Below are positions 11,683 through 13,203 of a stretch of 13,203 bases of DNA, in pieces; within the stretch, counting starts at the first letter, position 1; the number at the start of each line of letters is the position of its first letter. The notes beneath the pieces are model-generated. The model made no database searches, was not told the DNA's origin, and saw only the letters and a list, made by a program, of their open reading frames with translations. The position numbers were made by a program, and so were the translations under genes. Source of the DNA: Methanolacinia sp964465295 (GTDB lineage Archaea; Halobacteriota; Methanomicrobia; Methanomicrobiales; Methanomicrobiaceae). Where the stretch lies: positions 1 through 13,203 of the forward strand of contig CAYXKC010000040.1 of NCBI GenBank assembly GCA_964465295.1, written 5' to 3'.

Positions 11683-12309
11683 ATGCACATGCAGGGTACC
11701 TCAGAGAATATACTTAAGGGAACAACAACAGTCGGTCTTGTCTTTGATGGCGGGGTTGTCCTCGCAACAGAAAGACGGGCGACGATGGGAAATATGATCG
11801 CCAGCAAGAAAGCCAAGAAGGTCTACCAGATAGCAGACCGGATCGGGATGACTACTGCAGGGGGCGTAGGCGATGCCCAGCAGCTGGCAAGATGGGTACA
11901 GGTCGAGTGCAGCCTCTATAATATAAGAAGGGGTCGCGAGATGTCAGTCGGAGCGGCCGCATCACTGCTCAGCAATATTCTGAACAACAACAGGATGATG
12001 CCTTATTATGTACAGCTTCTCGTCGGCGGAGTGGATTCGGGAGGTCCTTCGATATATTCCGTGGATGCTCTCGGGGGTGCATCTCCGGAGGATGATATCG
12101 TGGCCACCGGCTCCGGTTCTCCATTTGCATACGGTGTTCTTGAAGACCGGTTCGAAAAAGACATGCCCGAGAAGGAATGCGTCGAACTTTCAATCCGTGC
12201 ACTACGTTCTGCAATGAGAAGGGACTCGGCATCCGGAGAGGACATCAGTGTTGTTGTAATCACCAAAGAAAAATATGAAGAATTCATGGAAAAAGGAATA
12301 CAAAAGTAG
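11683..12309 (+). CDS. psmB: Proteasome beta subunit (PsmB)
   Basis: A 208-aa N-terminal nucleophile hydrolase, the proteolytic subunit of the archaeal 20S proteasome. The 13-residue propeptide MHMQGTSENILKG is followed by TTTVG; cleavage after Gly13 would expose catalytic Thr14 (Thr1 of the mature subunit). Counting from there, Glu17 (ATERR) and Lys33 (KKAKKV) complete the active site. GGVGDAQQLARW and the SGSPFAYGVLED block are typical of beta subunits. GGAG at 11670-11673 stands 9 nt before ATG 11683; ATG 11689 is a possible alternative. The aCPSF1 gene follows after a U-rich spacer. Confidence 0.96.
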   Translation: MHMQGTSENILKGTTTVGLVFDGGVVLATERRATMGNMIASKKAKKVYQIADRIGMTTAGGVGDAQQLARWVQVECSLYNIRRGREMSVGAAASLLSNILNNNRMMPYYVQLLVGGVDSGGPSIYSVDALGGASPEDDIVATGSGSPFAYGVLEDRFEKDMPEKECVELSIRALRSAMRRDSASGEDISVVVITKEKYEEFMEKGIQK

Positions 12310-12310
12310 A

Positions 12311-12333
12311 AATATATCTTTTTTTTCTCTTTT
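12311..12333 (+). promoter_or_regulatory. TATA-like box and U-tract between psmB and the aCPSF1 gene
   Basis: AATATATC (12311-12318) is TATA-like and could start transcription about 26 nt on, just before ATG 12348. The T8 run (12319-12326) and following CTCTTTT form a strong U-tract that could terminate psmB. The two functions overlap in 23 nt, so the genes may be separate transcripts or linked by partial readthrough. Confidence 0.4.
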
Positions 12334-12347
12334 AGGAACGATTTTAC

Positions 12348-13203
12348 ATGCTGATTGAAGACAGGCTTAAAGAGCTTAAGGACAAGATTAACGATAAGGT
12401 TCCCAAGGGAATCAATGTGTCTGATGTTGAATTCGAGGGTCCGGAACTTGTTATCTATACCGACGATCCCAAGAAGTTCGCCGATGAGGCTGACCTGATA
12501 AAGATACTTGCACGCGATTTACGAAAAAGAATAGTGGTACGGCCGAACGTTCTTGAGGACCCCGAAATTGCCGCAAAAGAGATAAAGTCTGTTGTGCCCG
12601 ATGGAGCCGGAATAACCGATATGTTTTTTGACCCGGATACGGGAGAGGTGCTCATCGAGGCAGAAAAGCCCGGTGTTGTCATCGGCAAGAACGGGACGAC
12701 ACTCAGGGATATCACAAAAGAGATCGGCTGGACCCCCAAGGTTGTCCGCACGCCCCCGATAGAGAGCGTGACCGTCAAGCAGATCCGCCAGTATCTTCGT
12801 TCGGTAAAGGACGAGAGGAAAGAATTTTTAAGAAATATCGGCAAGCGTATTCACAGGGATGTAACAAACAAGGACAAATGGGTCCGTGTGACGACTCTTG
12901 GGTGCTGCAGGGAGGTTGGAAGAGCGGCTTTCCTTCTGTCGACTCCTGAAAGCAAGGTTCTTATCGACTGCGGGGAGAAGCCGGGGAGCAATGACGGGGC
13001 TCCATACCTGTATGTCCCGGAGATCTATCCTTTAAACACCCTCGACGCGGTCGTCCTCACCCATGCGCATCTCGATCACTGCGCACTGGTCCCACTTTTA
13101 TACAGGTACGGATATGAAGGGCCGGTCTACAGCACTCCCGCGACAAGGGATCTTGCGGTCATGCTTCAGCTCGACTATCTTGAGGTCGTCTCCAACGAGT
13201 CAA
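12348..13203 (+). CDS. aCPSF1/FttA-type beta-CASP ribonuclease with KH domains (5' part, runs off the window)
   Basis: 285 codons are visible; the frame is open at the window end. The N-terminal part (about 1-140) has KH-like RNA-binding domains with a clear GKNG loop at 113-116 in GVVIGKNGTTL. From about 180 the metallo-beta-lactamase fold begins (WVRVTTLGCCREVGRAAFLL), with the zinc-ligand motif HAHLDH at 239-244. The beta-CASP part and remaining motifs lie beyond the window. Archaeal members of this family (aCPSF1, also called FttA) cleave RNA at U-rich 3' ends and promote transcription termination, which suits the U-tract terminators in this window. ATG 12348 follows AGGAA (12333-12337) at about 10 nt. 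Confidence 0.93.
   Translation, partial: MLIEDRLKELKDKINDKVPKGINVSDVEFEGPELVIYTDDPKKFADEADLIKILARDLRKRIVVRPNVLEDPEIAAKEIKSVVPDGAGITDMFFDPDTGEVLIEAEKPGVVIGKNGTTLRDITKEIGWTPKVVRTPPIESVTVKQIRQYLRSVKDERKEFLRNIGKRIHRDVTNKDKWVRVTTLGCCREVGRAAFLLSTPESKVLIDCGEKPGSNDGAPYLYVPEIYPLNTLDAVVLTHAHLDHCALVPLLYRYGYEGPVYSTPATRDLAVMLQLDYLEVVSNES

Overview
The window reads as chromosome of a hydrogenotrophic methanogenic archaeon, most likely a member of the Methanomicrobiales. This rests on an Eha-type energy-converting [NiFe] hydrogenase operon, coenzyme F420 biosynthesis (CofE), an archaeal proteasome beta subunit, Sec61-beta, an aCPSF1/FttA-type beta-CASP ribonuclease, TATA-box promoters, U-tract terminators and GGAGGTGA-type ribosome binding sites. 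Genus assignment would be a guess. I see no mobile element, prophage or CRISPR array.

Layout. (1) 6-90: tRNA-Leu(UAG), minus strand. (2) 91-747: about 650 nt without an ORF but dense in perfect inverted repeats. It includes a nested hairpin element (344-415) and a 114-nt long-range fold (474-587) followed by a U-tract. (3) 748-7542: a tight fourteen-gene eha operon, ehaB to ehaP in the canonical order. Eleven genes encode the membrane and accessory part (ehaB-J, an ehaK/L-like gene, ehaM), followed by the small subunit (ehaN), the large catalytic subunit (ehaO) and a polyferredoxin (ehaP). Most genes overlap by 1-4 nt. The complex should couple H2 oxidation and ion influx to ferredoxin reduction, which feeds CO2 fixation to formyl-methanofuran and replenishes intermediates of the methanogenic cycle. 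(4) 7592-8024: two convergent small zinc-ribbon genes. (5) 8079-8980: cofE, preceded by a leader of about 160 nt that contains a second copy of the nested hairpin element seen before the eha operon. (6) 9002-9178 minus: Sec61-beta, convergent with cofE. It is divergent from 9228-11579 plus, a probable operon of amidohydrolase/deaminase, UspA-type protein and a four-CBS protein. (7) 11683-13203: psmB and the 5' part of the aCPSF1 gene, which runs off the window.

Observations most worth a second look: (a) two copies of a conserved hairpin, ACAATTATG, hairpin, CTCGA element in front of eha and cofE, with base changes that preserve pairing and possible alternative pairings before cofE; (b) ehaE has no ATG, GTG or TTG at its 5' end and appears to start at ATA in an ATAG stop/start overlap, with the same arrangement available for the CBS gene at 10722; (c) one TATATA palindrome lies exactly midway between the start codons of two divergent genes that appear leaderless; (d) the eha operon is compact, with no recognisable ehaA at its head and no ehaQ-T after ehaP.
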